Shown: positions 1-6,166 of the stretch, piece by piece | Position numbering within the stretch: the first letter of the stretch is position 1 | Layout of the letters: each line of letters starts with the position of its first letter | NCBI GenBank assembly: GCA_022795575.1 | Contig: JAAWGY010000025.1 | Span: 1 to 16,029 of the forward strand | Direction: 5' to 3' | Length of the DNA stretch: 16,029 nucleotides | Source of the DNA: Angelakisella sp. | Lineage (GTDB): Bacteria > Bacillota > Clostridia > Oscillospirales > Ruminococcaceae | Translations under genes and position numbers: made by a program | The notes under the pieces: generated by a model | Seen by the model: only the letters and a program-made list of their open reading frames with translations | What the model was told of the DNA's origin: nothing | Database searches by the model: none

Positions 1-370
1 CGGGGTTAGGGGTAGGGCCTTTCTCCCCAAAACAGCCCGCCGCGCGCCGCAGGCGCTGGAGGCGGGCGCATTTTGGGACCACCGGCCCAAAAGCCTGTCC
101 ATTCGCAGCTTAGCTGTCCTTTTGCGCACGGTGTCTTCTGTCTTTGTGTGGGTGTGGTTTTGGTGGCCTTTCTTAGGCTGGTGCGTAACTGAAGACGTAT
201 ATTCCTTGACCGCCTGCCCGGCGGGGGGGCACTTTCTGGCTGCAAAGAAGAAGTGAGCAGGCGGGAATATGGCGTGGGGCGCTGTTCCTGCCCCCCTGTT
301 CCATAGCTGAGGCCGCAACGTAAAGAGACCTCAGGGAAAAATCCGTCCATTCGCCCGGCCCCAATGCAAA
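1..370. other. Unassigned 370-nt stretch upstream of sigG
   Basis: I see no recognisable gene here. The + strand is open from the window edge to a TGA at 254-256 (84 codons), and the minus strand is also open in places. The translations are rich in Trp, Arg and Pro, match no family I know, and lack a start with a ribosome binding site. The stretch holds a long-range inverted repeat (CCGCCTGC at 210-217, GCAGGCGG at 257-264) and a shorter one (CTGAGG at 307-312, CCTCAG at 329-334). The word GTCCATTCGC occurs twice, near 97 and 345. It could be a non-coding RNA, an interspersed repeat or the decayed end of an upstream gene. Confidence 0.4.
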
Positions 371-371
371 G

Positions 372-418
372 CGCCGCCCGGCCCTCCCCATTGCGGGGAG
401 GAGCGGGCGGCGTTTTTT
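372..418 (+). terminator. Rho-independent terminator upstream of sigG
   Basis: A perfect 9-bp outer stem (CGCCGCCCG 372-380 with CGGGCGGCG 404-412) encloses a 7-bp inner stem (CCTCCCC 383-389 with GGGGAGG 395-401). Six T residues follow at 413-418. The T tract is only on the + strand side, so it ends a + strand transcript coming from the left, before sigG. Confidence 0.85.
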
Positions 419-452
419 CTGGGGAGAGAAAGTTTTTCCAGCCGCAAGAAAG

Positions 453-482
453 GCTTAAAACGCCCCGCTCTGGCCCATACTC
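453..482 (+). promoter_or_regulatory. Candidate sigma-F/sigma-G type promoter of sigG
   Basis: GCTTA at 453-457 and CATACTC at 476-482, 18 nt apart, each differ by one base from the forespore sigma consensus (GMATR, 18 nt, CATNMTA). A start near 489 would leave a leader of about 24 nt containing the GGAGG at 498-502 before the GTG start. Forespore-specific and self-activated sigG transcription is known in Bacillus; its use here is inferred from the match alone. Confidence 0.4.
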
Positions 483-512
483 CTGTATCAAAAAGTGGGA
501 GGATGATGGCAG

Positions 513-1283
513 GTGTACCAGAACAGGGTGGAGATCTGCGGCGTCAACACGGCAAAGCTGCCGGTGCTGGGGGAAAAGGAAAAGATGGAGCTGATCGAAA
601 AGGCCCAGGCAGGGGATAAGGAGGCCCGGCAGAAGCTGATCAGCGGCAACCTGCGGCTGGTGCTCAGCGTCATCCAGCGGTTTACCGGCCGGGGGGAGAA
701 TATGGACGACCTCTTCCAGGTGGGGGTGATCGGGCTGATCAAGTCCATTGATAACTTCCGGCCGGAGTACGGCCTGCGGTTGAGCACCTACAGCTGCCCC
801 ATGATCATCGGGGAGGTGCGGCGGTACCTGCGGGACCACGGTATGGTGCGGGTATCCCGGAGTATGCGGGATACCGCCTACAAGGCGATGCAGACCAAGG
901 AGCAGCTCACCAACAAAAACCTCCGGGAGCCCACCGTGGCGGAGATCGCAAAGGAGATGGGCTGCCCCAAGGAGGACGTGGTGCTGGCCCTGGAGGCCAT
1001 CGTGGAGCCGGCCTCGTTGCAGGAGCCGGTCTATTCCGACGGGCGGGATACCATTTACATCATGGACCAGGTAAAGGACAGCTGCACCGACAGCGACTGG
1101 CTGGAGGAAATCTCGATGCGCCAGGCCATCGAGGAGCTGGGGGAGCGGGAGAAGCGGATCCTTTCGCTGCGGTTTATGGCGGGCAAGACCCAGATTGAGG
1201 TGAGCAAGGAGGTGGGCATCAGCCAGGCCCAGGTTTCCCGGATTGAAAAAGGGGCCCTGGAGCGGATCAAGCGGCAGATGTAG
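513..1283 (+). CDS. sigG: RNA polymerase sporulation sigma factor, sigma-G
   Basis: The product is a 256-residue sigma-70 family factor that directs late forespore transcription during endospore formation. The N-terminus carries the sigma-G signature VEICGVNTAKLPVL (residues 6-19). Region 2 follows (about 44-110, with NLRLVLSVIQRF and DDLFQVGVIGLIKSIDNF), then region 3 (REPTVAEIAKEMG, about 138-150) and a region 4 helix-turn-helix near the C-terminus (KTQIEVSKEVGISQAQVSR). Length matches Bacillus SigG (260). The start is the GTG at 513, preceded by GGAGG at 498-502; the ATGs at 503 and 506 are in another frame. sigE, often the gene just before sigG, is not adjacent: a terminator and unassigned sequence lie there instead. 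The gene ends facing tsf across a shared terminator. Confidence 0.96.
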   Translation: MYQNRVEICGVNTAKLPVLGEKEKMELIEKAQAGDKEARQKLISGNLRLVLSVIQRFTGRGENMDDLFQVGVIGLIKSIDNFRPEYGLRLSTYSCPMIIGEVRRYLRDHGMVRVSRSMRDTAYKAMQTKEQLTNKNLREPTVAEIAKEMGCPKEDVVLALEAIVEPASLQEPVYSDGRDTIYIMDQVKDSCTDSDWLEEISMRQAIEELGEREKRILSLRFMAGKTQIEVSKEVGISQAQVSRIEKGALERIKRQM

Positions 1284-1344
1284 CGGAGGACCGGAGCCCA
1301 AGGGGCAGTACAACAATAGGAGGAAAAGGGAAGAGAGGCAGCAA

Positions 1345-1380
1345 AACGCGCCGGAGCCATGATACAGGCTCCGGCGCGTT
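1345..1380. terminator. Bidirectional terminator between sigG and tsf
   Basis: A perfect 14-bp stem (1345-1358 with 1367-1380) encloses an 8-nt loop. On the minus strand the stem runs into TTTTGC, and on the + strand into TTGTTGT. It lies between the convergent ends of sigG and tsf and can serve both. Confidence 0.85.
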
Positions 1381-1407
1381 GTTGTAACAAAACAGGCAGG
1401 GGAGGGC

Positions 1408-2319
1408 TTACTTGATCATGCTGGCAACTTCGTCAGCAAAGTTGTCCTCGCGCTTCTCCAGGCCCTCGCCCTTCTCAAAGCGGACAAACTCCACCACCTT
1501 AATCTGGACACCCAGCTCCTTGCCGGTGGCCTCGGTGAACTTCTGGACCGAGATGTCGCCGTCCTTGATGTAGGGCTGCTCCAGCAGGCAGACCTCCTTG
1601 TAGTACTTGCCGATGCGGCCCATTACCATCTTCTCGGCGATGTTGGCGGGCTTGCCCTCGTTGATGGCCTGGGCGGTGAGGATCTCCTTCTCCTTGGCGA
1701 TGGTATCGGCAGGGACAGCGTCCTTATCCAGGTAGGTGGGGCTGGAGGCCGCCACCTGCATGGCGATATCCTTGGAGTAGGAGAGGAACTTTTCGGTGTC
1801 GGGGGTGCCCTCCACCTCAAAGCGGACCATAACACCGATGCGGCCGCCGCCGTGGACGTAGGTCTCCACGGTGCCCTCGTAGCGGGCAAAGCGGCGGATC
1901 TTCAGGTTCTCGCCGATGGTGAGGATCTTCTCCTGGAGGGCCTCCTGGACGGTGCCGGTGCCGCCGGCGATGGTGCAGGCCAGCAGGGCGTCCACATCGG
2001 CGGGGTTCTCGTTGAGCACGGTTTTGGCGCAGTCCTCCACAAACTGGACAAAGACGGCGTTTTTGGCCACAAAGTCGGTCTCGGAGTTGACCTCGATGAC
2101 CACGCCAACCTTCTTTTCCTTATCCTGGATGGCGCAGACCAGGCCCTCGGCGGCGATGCGGCTGGCCTTTTTGGCAATCTTGGAGAGCCCCTTCTCCCGC
2201 AGCAGCTCGATGGCCTTCTCCATGTCGCCATCGGTCTCGGTCAGGGCCTTTTTGCAGTCCATCATGCCGCAGCCGGTGGACTCACGGAGCTTCATTACAT
2301 CCTTTGTGGTAAAAGCCAT
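1408..2319 (-). CDS. tsf: Translation elongation factor Ts
   Basis: EF-Ts (303 residues) is the guanine nucleotide exchange factor that regenerates EF-Tu-GTP in the cytoplasm. The N-terminal UBA-like domain (about 1-55, with LRESTGCGMMDCKKAL) is followed by the hallmark TDFVAKN (81-87), which contacts EF-Tu. Two EF-Ts core subdomains follow, including KIRRFARYEG and a C-terminal part with KEVCLLEQPYIKD. The length is usual for Firmicutes. The ATG has a strong AGGAGG about 9 nt upstream. It is transcribed after rpsB, 90 nt downstream, with a hairpin between the two that may lower its expression. Here rpsB-tsf points away from pyrH-frr, unlike the usual co-directional arrangement. Confidence 0.98.
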   Translation of the reverse strand: MAFTTKDVMKLRESTGCGMMDCKKALTETDGDMEKAIELLREKGLSKIAKKASRIAAEGLVCAIQDKEKKVGVVIEVNSETDFVAKNAVFVQFVEDCAKTVLNENPADVDALLACTIAGGTGTVQEALQEKILTIGENLKIRRFARYEGTVETYVHGGGRIGVMVRFEVEGTPDTEKFLSYSKDIAMQVAASSPTYLDKDAVPADTIAKEKEILTAQAINEGKPANIAEKMVMGRIGKYYKEVCLLEQPYIKDGDISVQKFTEATGKELGVQIKVVEFVRFEKGEGLEKREDNFADEVASMIK

Positions 2320-2349
2320 TGTATATATCCTCCTGTTCTTTTTTCAAAA

Positions 2350-2378
2350 GGTGCCCGGATCGAAGGGATACGGGCACC
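2350..2378 (-). terminator. Attenuator-like hairpin between rpsB and tsf
   Basis: On the minus strand GGTGCCCG (2378-2371) pairs perfectly with CGGGCACC (2357-2350). The loop is 13 nt and can extend the stem by 3 bp after one mismatch. The hairpin is followed by TTTTGAAAAAAG. The short T tract suggests a leaky terminator or a processing site separating rpsB from tsf in one transcript. Confidence 0.55.
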
Positions 2379-2409
2379 CAAATCCTCCTTGCGTCTGCCG
2401 GCGGGCGGA

Positions 2410-3144
2410 TTACGCCTCGGCGGCCTCGGCAGCCTCCGCTTCGGCCTCGGCGGCGCCCTGAGCGCCCTGGCGGCCCTCGATGATGGCGTCGGCCATGGTG
2501 GAGGCGATGAGCTTGACGGCACGGATGGCGTCGTCGTTGCCGGGGATGACGTAGTCGATCTCGTCGGGGTCACAGTTGGTATCCACAATGGCTACCACAG
2601 GGATGCCCAGCTTGTGGGCCTCGGCCACGGCGATCTTCTCCTTGCGGGAATCCACGATGAAGAGGGCGCCGGGGAGCTTATCCATGTGCTTGATGCCGCC
2701 CATGAACTTTTCCAGCTTTTCGATCTCCAGGTTCAGCTTGATGACTTCCTTCTTGGGCAGGCGGTCAAAGGTGCCGTCGGCCTCCATCTTGCGCAGCTGC
2801 TCCAGCCGGGCAATGCGCTTGCGGATGGTCTTGTAGTTGGTGAGCATACCGCCCAGCCAGCGGGAGTTGACGTAGTGGGCGCCGGCCCGCTCGGCCTCCT
2901 CCCGGATGGAATCGGCGGCCTGCTTCTTGGTGCCCACAAAGAGGACCTCGCCCCCCTCGGTAGAGAGGTCGCGGACAAACATATAGGCGTCCTCCAGCTT
3001 GCGCACTGTCTTCTGTAAATCGATGATGTAGATGCCATTGCGCTCGGTGAAGATGTAGGGGGCCATCTTGGGGTTCCACCTTCTGGTCTGGTGGCCAAAG
3101 TGTACGCCCGCCTCCAGAAGCTGCTTCATAGATACAACTGCCAT
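2410..3144 (-). CDS. rpsB: 30S ribosomal protein S2
   Basis: Ribosomal protein S2 (244 residues) belongs to the small subunit and is among the last proteins to join it. The family start MKQLLEAGVHFGHQTRRWNP lies at about residues 6-25, followed by the conserved NGIYIIDLQKT, FVGTKKQA, VNSRWLGGMLTN and the IPVVAIVDTNCDP region. The C-terminus is an Ala/Glu-rich tail of about 20 residues, common in Clostridia. The frame is open further upstream, but ATG at 3144 is chosen: AAAGGAG sits 10-12 nt before it and the protein then begins MAVVSMKQ as in homologues. It has its own promoter (3258-3286) and a structured leader of about 105 nt, and leads into tsf. Confidence 0.98.
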   Translation of the reverse strand: MAVVSMKQLLEAGVHFGHQTRRWNPKMAPYIFTERNGIYIIDLQKTVRKLEDAYMFVRDLSTEGGEVLFVGTKKQAADSIREEAERAGAHYVNSRWLGGMLTNYKTIRKRIARLEQLRKMEADGTFDRLPKKEVIKLNLEIEKLEKFMGGIKHMDKLPGALFIVDSRKEKIAVAEAHKLGIPVVAIVDTNCDPDEIDYVIPGNDDAIRAVKLIASTMADAIIEGRQGAQGAAEAEAEAAEAAEA

Positions 3145-3251
3145 GTCTTTTTTCTCCTTTCGTTTTTGAGCCGCCGCGTCCCGCGTCTTCGCCTGCAACC
3201 GGGGGAACCGGCAACGGCAGGCAAATTGGGGCGCGTGTGTTCTCGACGTGC
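3145..3251 (-). promoter_or_regulatory. rpsB leader with hairpin, possible S2 autoregulatory element
   Basis: About 105 nt of leader lie between the predicted start site (near 3251) and the rpsB ATG. They hold a two-part hairpin: GCCTGC (3222-3217 on the minus strand) pairs with GCAGGC (3196-3191). Inside it, the CCGG words at 3211-3208 and 3202-3199 pair around a 5-nt loop. Ribosomal proteins often bind their own leaders, and S2 leaders are known in several phyla. Assignment here rests on position and fold only. Confidence 0.4.
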
Positions 3252-3257
3252 CGTATT

Positions 3258-3286
3258 ATCATACCACATCCCGGGGCGGAATGCAA
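3258..3286 (-). promoter_or_regulatory. Sigma-A type promoter of rpsB-tsf
   Basis: On the minus strand a -35 box TTGCAT (3286-3281), a 17-nt spacer and a -10 box TATGAT (3263-3258) fit the housekeeping consensus with four and five matches of six. It lies between ymxH and rpsB, so rpsB-tsf need not depend on transcription through ymxH. Confidence 0.75.
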
Positions 3287-3315
3287 CCGTTTTTTTCACG
3301 GAACAGCCGCTTTTT

Positions 3316-3612
3316 TCAGCCAAAAAGCCGGTCCAGCACCGATTCCCTCCGCCGGCAGGAGGCGGCCCCCGGGGGCGGGCAGTGCTTCACCAGCACCGTG
3401 TCCTCCCCGATGCACTGGATGTCCTCCCAGCAGATGACGGTGTCCTCCTCCCGCCCCAAAAGGCCAAAGAGCCGGCAGCGGCCATAGATGATGATGGCGG
3501 TGATTTTGGCGCAGCAGGTGTCCAGCTCCACATCGCTGACGCACCCCATGCAGCTGCCGTTTACAATGTTCACCACTTCCTTGTCCCGCAGGTCGCTGAG
3601 CCTGCACAGCAT
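3316..3612 (-). CDS. YlmC/YmxH family sporulation protein (PRC-barrel)
   Basis: This 98-residue protein has a single PRC-barrel fold typical of the YlmC/YmxH sporulation family. It opens with MLCRLSDLRDKEVVNI, continues with a glycine turn (GSCMGCVSDVELD), and later has WEDIQCIGEDTVLV, the strand pattern of the family. Molecular function is unknown; members are associated with sporulating Firmicutes. The Cys/Arg-rich C-terminal tail (about 78-98) looks poorly conserved. A GGGGAGG about 9 nt upstream supports the ATG. In other Clostridia such genes often follow sigG. Here the gene sits on the opposite strand, with tsf and rpsB in between, which supports an inversion of this block. Confidence 0.82.
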   Translation of the reverse strand: MLCRLSDLRDKEVVNIVNGSCMGCVSDVELDTCCAKITAIIIYGRCRLFGLLGREEDTVICWEDIQCIGEDTVLVKHCPPPGAASCRRRESVLDRLFG

Positions 3613-3765
3613 AAGCCATCGCCTCCCCCTGTTGCCATTCTATGCGGCAGGGGCTTTTCCCCTTGCCAAAAGGGGGGAGGAAAGGGGCGGGGGAGGATAC
3701 CTATTTATAATAGCTGGCCTGTAGAGAGATTCCGGGCCGTTCCCTCAAAATTCCACGAAATAGGC

Positions 3766-3794
3766 TTTACAGAACCCCTGGGGTATTGTAAAAT
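3766..3794 (+). promoter_or_regulatory. Sigma-A type promoter of the pyrH operon
   Basis: TTTACA (3766-3771), a 17-nt spacer and TAAAAT (3789-3794) are each one base off the housekeeping consensus. A start near 3801 gives a leader of about 54 nt. It lies in the 242-nt gap between the divergent ymxH and pyrH and probably drives pyrH-frr-uppS-cdsA. Confidence 0.75.
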
Positions 3795-3806
3795 AGGTAC
3801 AAAGGC

Positions 3807-3827
3807 GGGAGCGGGAGGACCGCTCCC
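3807..3827 (+). other. Hairpin at the 5' end of the pyrH transcript
   Basis: GGGAGCGG (3807-3814) pairs perfectly with CCGCTCCC (3820-3827) around a 5-nt loop. It starts within about 6 nt of the predicted transcription start and has no T tract, so a 5' stabilising stem is more likely than a terminator. Confidence 0.5.
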
Positions 3828-3854
3828 AGGCAGACAGCAGCAAAGGATGGTTAT

Positions 3855-4565
3855 ATGACGCCGACGTATCACAGATTGATTCTGAAACTCAGCGGAGAGG
3901 CCCTGGCGGGCAAAAACGGATATGGCATCGACTACGACACGGTGGTGGGCATCTGCCAGAGCATCCAGAAATGCGTGGAGATGGGGGTGCAGGTGGGCAT
4001 CGTTGTGGGGGGCGGCAACTTTTGGCGGGGACGCTCCAGCGGCAAGATGGACCGCACCCGGGCCGACCATATGGGGATGATGGCAACCGTCATCAACTCC
4101 CTGGCCCTGGCCGACGCCCTGGAGGGGCTGGGTGTGACGGTGCGGGTGCAGACCGCCATCGCCATGCAGGCCATCGCGGAGCCCTACATCCGCAGCCGGG
4201 CGGTGCGCCATCTGGAAAAGGGGCGGGTGGTCATCTTTGGGTGCGGCACCGGCAGCCCCTTCTTCTCCACCGATACCGCCGCCGCCCTGCGGGCCGCAGA
4301 GGTGGACGCGGACATCATCCTGAAGGCCACCATGGTGGACGGGGTGTACGACAAGGACCCCCACCGCTTCCCCGACGCCAAGCGGTACGAGGAGGTTTCC
4401 TTTAGCCAGGTGCTGGAGCAAAACCTTTCGGTGATGGATATGACGGCGGCCTCCCTCTGCCGGGACAACAAAATGCCCATCCTTGTCTTTAGCCTCAGCG
4501 ACCCGGAGAACATCTGCCGCGCGGTGTGCGGCGAGCATACAGGAACCATCGTCAAGGAGGTTTGA
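3855..4565 (+). CDS. pyrH: Uridylate kinase (UMP kinase)
   Basis: PyrH phosphorylates UMP to UDP with ATP in pyrimidine nucleotide synthesis and belongs to the amino-acid kinase fold. The 236 residues show the N-terminal KLSGEAL (11-17), the glycine loop VVGGGNFWRGR (50-60), the UMP-site region GTGSPFFSTDTAAALRA (131-147) and the KATMVDGVYDKDP segment (157-169). The usual family motif reads GTGNP, so residue 134 is Ser where Asn is commoner; the change is conservative. ATG at 3855 has AAAGGA about 7 nt upstream. It is the first gene of the + strand run; frr starts 4 nt after its stop, and the frr Shine-Dalgarno lies within the pyrH end, a sign of coupled translation. Confidence 0.97.
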   Translation: MTPTYHRLILKLSGEALAGKNGYGIDYDTVVGICQSIQKCVEMGVQVGIVVGGGNFWRGRSSGKMDRTRADHMGMMATVINSLALADALEGLGVTVRVQTAIAMQAIAEPYIRSRAVRHLEKGRVVIFGCGTGSPFFSTDTAAALRAAEVDADIILKATMVDGVYDKDPHRFPDAKRYEEVSFSQVLEQNLSVMDMTAASLCRDNKMPILVFSLSDPENICRAVCGEHTGTIVKEV

Positions 4566-4569
4566 ATCT

Positions 4570-5127
4570 ATGAGCAGCCCAGAGTTAAAGATCTACGAAG
4601 AGAAGATGAACAAGACCGTCAGCGTAATGACCTCGGAGTTTGCCAGCATCCGGGCGGGCCGGGCCAACCCCGCCGTCCTGGACAAGGTGCTGGTGGATTA
4701 CTACGGCACCCCCACCAAGATCCGGGAGATGGCCTCTGTCTCGGTCTCCGAGGCCCGGGTGCTGGTGATCCAGCCCTACGACAAAAGCGCCCTCAAAAAC
4801 ATCGAGCGGGCCATCCAGACCTCCGATATCGGCATCAACCCCGCCAACGACGGCGCGGTGCTGCGCCTCACCTTCCCCCAGCTTACCGAGGAGCGCCGCA
4901 AGGAGATTGTCAAGCAGGTCTCCCGGATGGCGGAGGATTCCAAGGTGGCCATCCGGTCCATCCGCCGGGACGCCAACGACCGCTTTAAGGCCATGAAGAA
5001 GAACGGCGAGGCCACCGAGGACGACGTCAAGAGCCTGGAGACACAGATCCAGAAGCTTACCGATAAGTTTGTGGAGGAGATCGACAAGCTGGCCGAGGCC
5101 AAGGAAAAGGAGATCCTTTCCATCTGA
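4570..5127 (+). CDS. frr: Ribosome recycling factor
   Basis: RRF (185 residues) works with EF-G to split post-termination ribosomes. The sequence has the canonical layout. A three-helix bundle is formed by residues 1-30 and 105-185 (ERRKEIVKQVSRMAEDSKVA; charged C-terminal helix ending KEILSI). It is interrupted by the beta domain with RAGRANPAVLDKVLVDYYG (about 28-46) and VSEARVLVIQPYDKSALKNI. Length equals the bacterial norm. The chosen ATG at 4570 follows AAGGAGG at 4554-4560. The frame is open about 29 codons upstream, but that part lies inside pyrH and has no homology to RRF. It follows pyrH directly, as in most Firmicutes. Confidence 0.98.
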   Translation: MSSPELKIYEEKMNKTVSVMTSEFASIRAGRANPAVLDKVLVDYYGTPTKIREMASVSVSEARVLVIQPYDKSALKNIERAIQTSDIGINPANDGAVLRLTFPQLTEERRKEIVKQVSRMAEDSKVAIRSIRRDANDRFKAMKKNGEATEDDVKSLETQIQKLTDKFVEEIDKLAEAKEKEILSI

Positions 5128-5151
5128 ACCGGATACAGGAGGGAGGGGCCT

Positions 5152-5880
5152 ATGGAGGAAAAACGGAGCCAGGCGCCGGCCCGGGAGCTGCTGCCCCGGC
5201 ACATCGGTATCATCATGGACGGCAACGGACGCTGGGCCAAGGCCCGGGGGCTGCCCCGGGAGATGGGCCACCAGGCCGGCTCCAAGGTGGTGGGGGAGAT
5301 TATCCGCCACTGTAGAGGGCTGGGCATCCCCTGCCTGACCATCTACGCCCTTTCCACCGAAAACTGGAAGCGCCCCAAGCGGGAGGTGGACGCCCTCCTG
5401 AGCCTGCTGCGGCGGTACCTTTCCAACATGGAGGAGTACCAGCGGGAAAACGCCAGGCTCTGCATCCTGGGGGACCCGGAGCCGCTGCCCCGGGACATCC
5501 AGGAGAGCATCCGCACCGCCCAGGCCAAAAGCGCGGGCAATACCGCCATTACGGTGAACATCGCCCTTAACTACGGCGGCAGGGCGGAGCTTTTGCACGG
5601 GGTAAAGGCCCTGGCCCGGGAGTGCGCCGCCGGCAGGCTGGACCCCGAAAGCATCACCGAGGAGGACATCGCCCGGCAGCTCTACACCGCCGGCCAGCCC
5701 GATCCGGACCTGATCATCCGCCCCAGCGGGGAACAGCGGCTCTCCAACTTCCTCATGTGGCAGTCGGCCTACTCCGAGCTGCTGTTTATGAACGTGCTTT
5801 GGCCGGACTTTACGCCGGAGCACCTGAACTACGCCCTCTACCAGTACTCTCTGCGCAGCCGCCGCTTTGGCGGGGTTTGA
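5152..5880 (+). CDS. uppS: Undecaprenyl diphosphate synthase (cis-prenyltransferase)
   Basis: UppS condenses farnesyl diphosphate with eight isopentenyl diphosphates to give the C55 lipid carrier precursor for peptidoglycan and teichoic acid assembly. It acts at the cytoplasmic face of the membrane. The 242 residues include HIGIIMDGNGRWA (17-29) with catalytic Asp23, GHQAGS, the STENWKRP segment, NYGGRAEL, and the diphosphate-binding DPDLIIRPSGEQRLSNFL (184-201). The last motif has Pro191 where RTSGE is the classical form; Arg190, Arg196 and Ser198 are kept, so activity is expected. An AGGAGGGAGG precedes the ATG, 24 nt after frr. A long unexplained spacer follows before cdsA. Confidence 0.97.
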   Translation: MEEKRSQAPARELLPRHIGIIMDGNGRWAKARGLPREMGHQAGSKVVGEIIRHCRGLGIPCLTIYALSTENWKRPKREVDALLSLLRRYLSNMEEYQRENARLCILGDPEPLPRDIQESIRTAQAKSAGNTAITVNIALNYGGRAELLHGVKALARECAAGRLDPESITEEDIARQLYTAGQPDPDLIIRPSGEQRLSNFLMWQSAYSELLFMNVLWPDFTPEHLNYALYQYSLRSRRFGGV

Positions 5881-6166
5881 CAGAGAAGCCGGCCTCGGGA
5901 GGTATGAAACGGCGGTTCCGGGACATTCCAAGGAAGAGCCGTTCACCGCCTGATGTCCTTTGGCCGGGCCCGGTCCGCTGCGTATGGGTGGGGCCGCACG
6001 ACAGACGCGCTATGTGGCGTCCCATGCTTGCGGGAGGCCGCGCTGCCGTGGTCTGTTCGCTGCGGCTCTTTGCGCACAGGGGGACGGCTTGGCCGGCGCT
6101 GTCCGGCGGCATACTGCCCGTGGGACAGGGGCGGGATCTGATTTTCGACGAAAAGGTGGGGACTCC
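5881..6166 (+). other. 286-nt spacer of unknown nature inside the uppS-cdsA run
   Basis: Neighbouring genes are packed within tens of bases, yet uppS and cdsA are separated by 286 nt. One frame (ATG 5904 to TGA 6168-6170, 88 codons) overlaps the cdsA ATG as ATGA. Its Shine-Dalgarno lies only one base before the ATG, and its Arg/Pro/Trp-rich product and codon choice differ from neighbours, so I do not call it a gene. The stretch folds locally. ACGGC (5909-5913) can pair with GCCGT (5938-5942), while the overlapping GGCGGT (5911-5916) can pair with ACCGCC (5945-5950), two mutually exclusive stems. GCCGG (6092-6096) pairs with CCGGC (6103-6107). A structured RNA or an inserted repeat are both possible. 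Confidence 0.4.

Noticed and set aside
6..512. A minus-strand gene left of sigG
   Set aside because: The open frame begins inside the sigG shadow and continues by chance; there is no internal start with a ribosome binding site and no known domain.
1852..3018. A 388-codon + strand frame opposite tsf and rpsB
   Set aside because: It covers parts of two certain minus-strand genes and their spacer, with a repetitive Gly/Leu/Asp-rich product.
3145..3198. An 18-residue N-terminal extension of S2
   Set aside because: The ribosome binding site AAAGGAG is placed for the ATG at 3144, and S2 proteins start there.
4585..5946. A 453-codon minus-strand frame opposite frr and uppS
   Set aside because: It is a shadow of two certain genes; the His/Gly/Leu/Val-rich sequence has no recognisable fold.
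5960..6166. N-terminal extension of CdsA from a TTG codon
   Set aside because: The 69 extra residues are Arg/Gly-rich and unlike any CdsA N-terminus, while the ATG at 6167 begins a canonical membrane segment.
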